From positions 1 through 6,076 of the forward strand of contig MGSU01000272.1 of assembly GCA_001799195.1 (NCBI GenBank): a DNA stretch of 6,076 bases. Direction: 5' to 3'. Origin of the DNA: Deltaproteobacteria bacterium RIFOXYA12_FULL_61_11 (lineage in GTDB: Bacteria > Bdellovibrionota_F > JAHFAK01 > YA12-FULL-61-11). Made by a program: the position numbers and the translations under genes. The notes under the pieces were generated by a model. The model saw only the letters and a list, made by a program, of their open reading frames with translations, was not told the DNA's origin and ran no database searches. Shown here piece after piece: positions 5,983-6,076 of the stretch (positions are counted from its first letter, which is position 1; each line of letters opens with the position of its first letter).

Positions 5983-6076
5983 CTGCGAATTATTTTTTCT
6001 CGATAATTTACCAGGCCTGTCCGTCAATCAACATGAGAACAATTTAATTGTAAAAAAGAAATTGTGTTTCTTTGGA
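5983..6076. other. AT-rich intergenic segment with short palindromes
   Basis: The composition changes abruptly here to A/T-rich, unlike everything before it. AATTAT (5988-5993) and ATAATT (6003-6008) are inverted copies flanking a T-rich loop. ACAATT-T-AATTGT (6039-6051) is a near-perfect palindrome followed by an A run. No open frame with gene-like features is present. It may be a promoter region for a gene beyond the window or the edge of foreign DNA. Confidence 0.5.

Overview
High-GC bacterial DNA with tightly packed genes and strong C/G bias at third codon positions. The phylum cannot be fixed from the sequence. A helicase with an added N-terminal JAB/RadC-like domain and an exported tocopherol-cyclase-like protein would suit an Acidobacteriota-, Myxococcota- or Desulfobacterota-like lineage, but that is inference.

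Left block (1-3303, + strand): the 3' end of an unidentified gene overlaps by three bases the GTG start of a class II aldolase (FucA/AraD/adducin family, 212 aa). Ten bases after the aldolase stop begins an 834-aa DinG/XPD-type superfamily 2 helicase. It has an apparently complete iron-sulfur cysteine set and an N-terminal JAMM metalloprotease-like domain with all expected metal and catalytic residues. The spacing suggests one transcription unit.

Middle (3324-4502, - strand): one 392-aa exported protein of the tocopherol cyclase-like (VTE1-like) family, convergent with the helicase (20 bases between stops). It has a signal peptide and its own strong ribosome binding site.

Right block (about 4700-6076): an accessory patch rich in toxin-antitoxin genes. 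An intact YefM/Phd antitoxin and YoeB/Txe toxin pair lies on the - strand. It sits behind a sigma70-like promoter whose spacer and -10 box carry a 7-6-7 palindrome, a likely site for autoregulation. Upstream are the remains of other genes. One is the C-terminal end of what looks like a DUF4143-type ATPase (+ strand). The other is a BrnT toxin gene with a one-base frameshift in a G run, followed by a cut-off reading frame where the BrnA antitoxin should be. The last 94 bases are strikingly AT-rich and follow a small 9-bp tandem repeat, marking another change in composition.

The helicase and aldolase look like chromosomal housekeeping or metabolic genes. The right block looks like a site of repeated insertion and decay. 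I see no rRNA, tRNA, CRISPR array, transposase or integrase, and no convincing intrinsic terminator.
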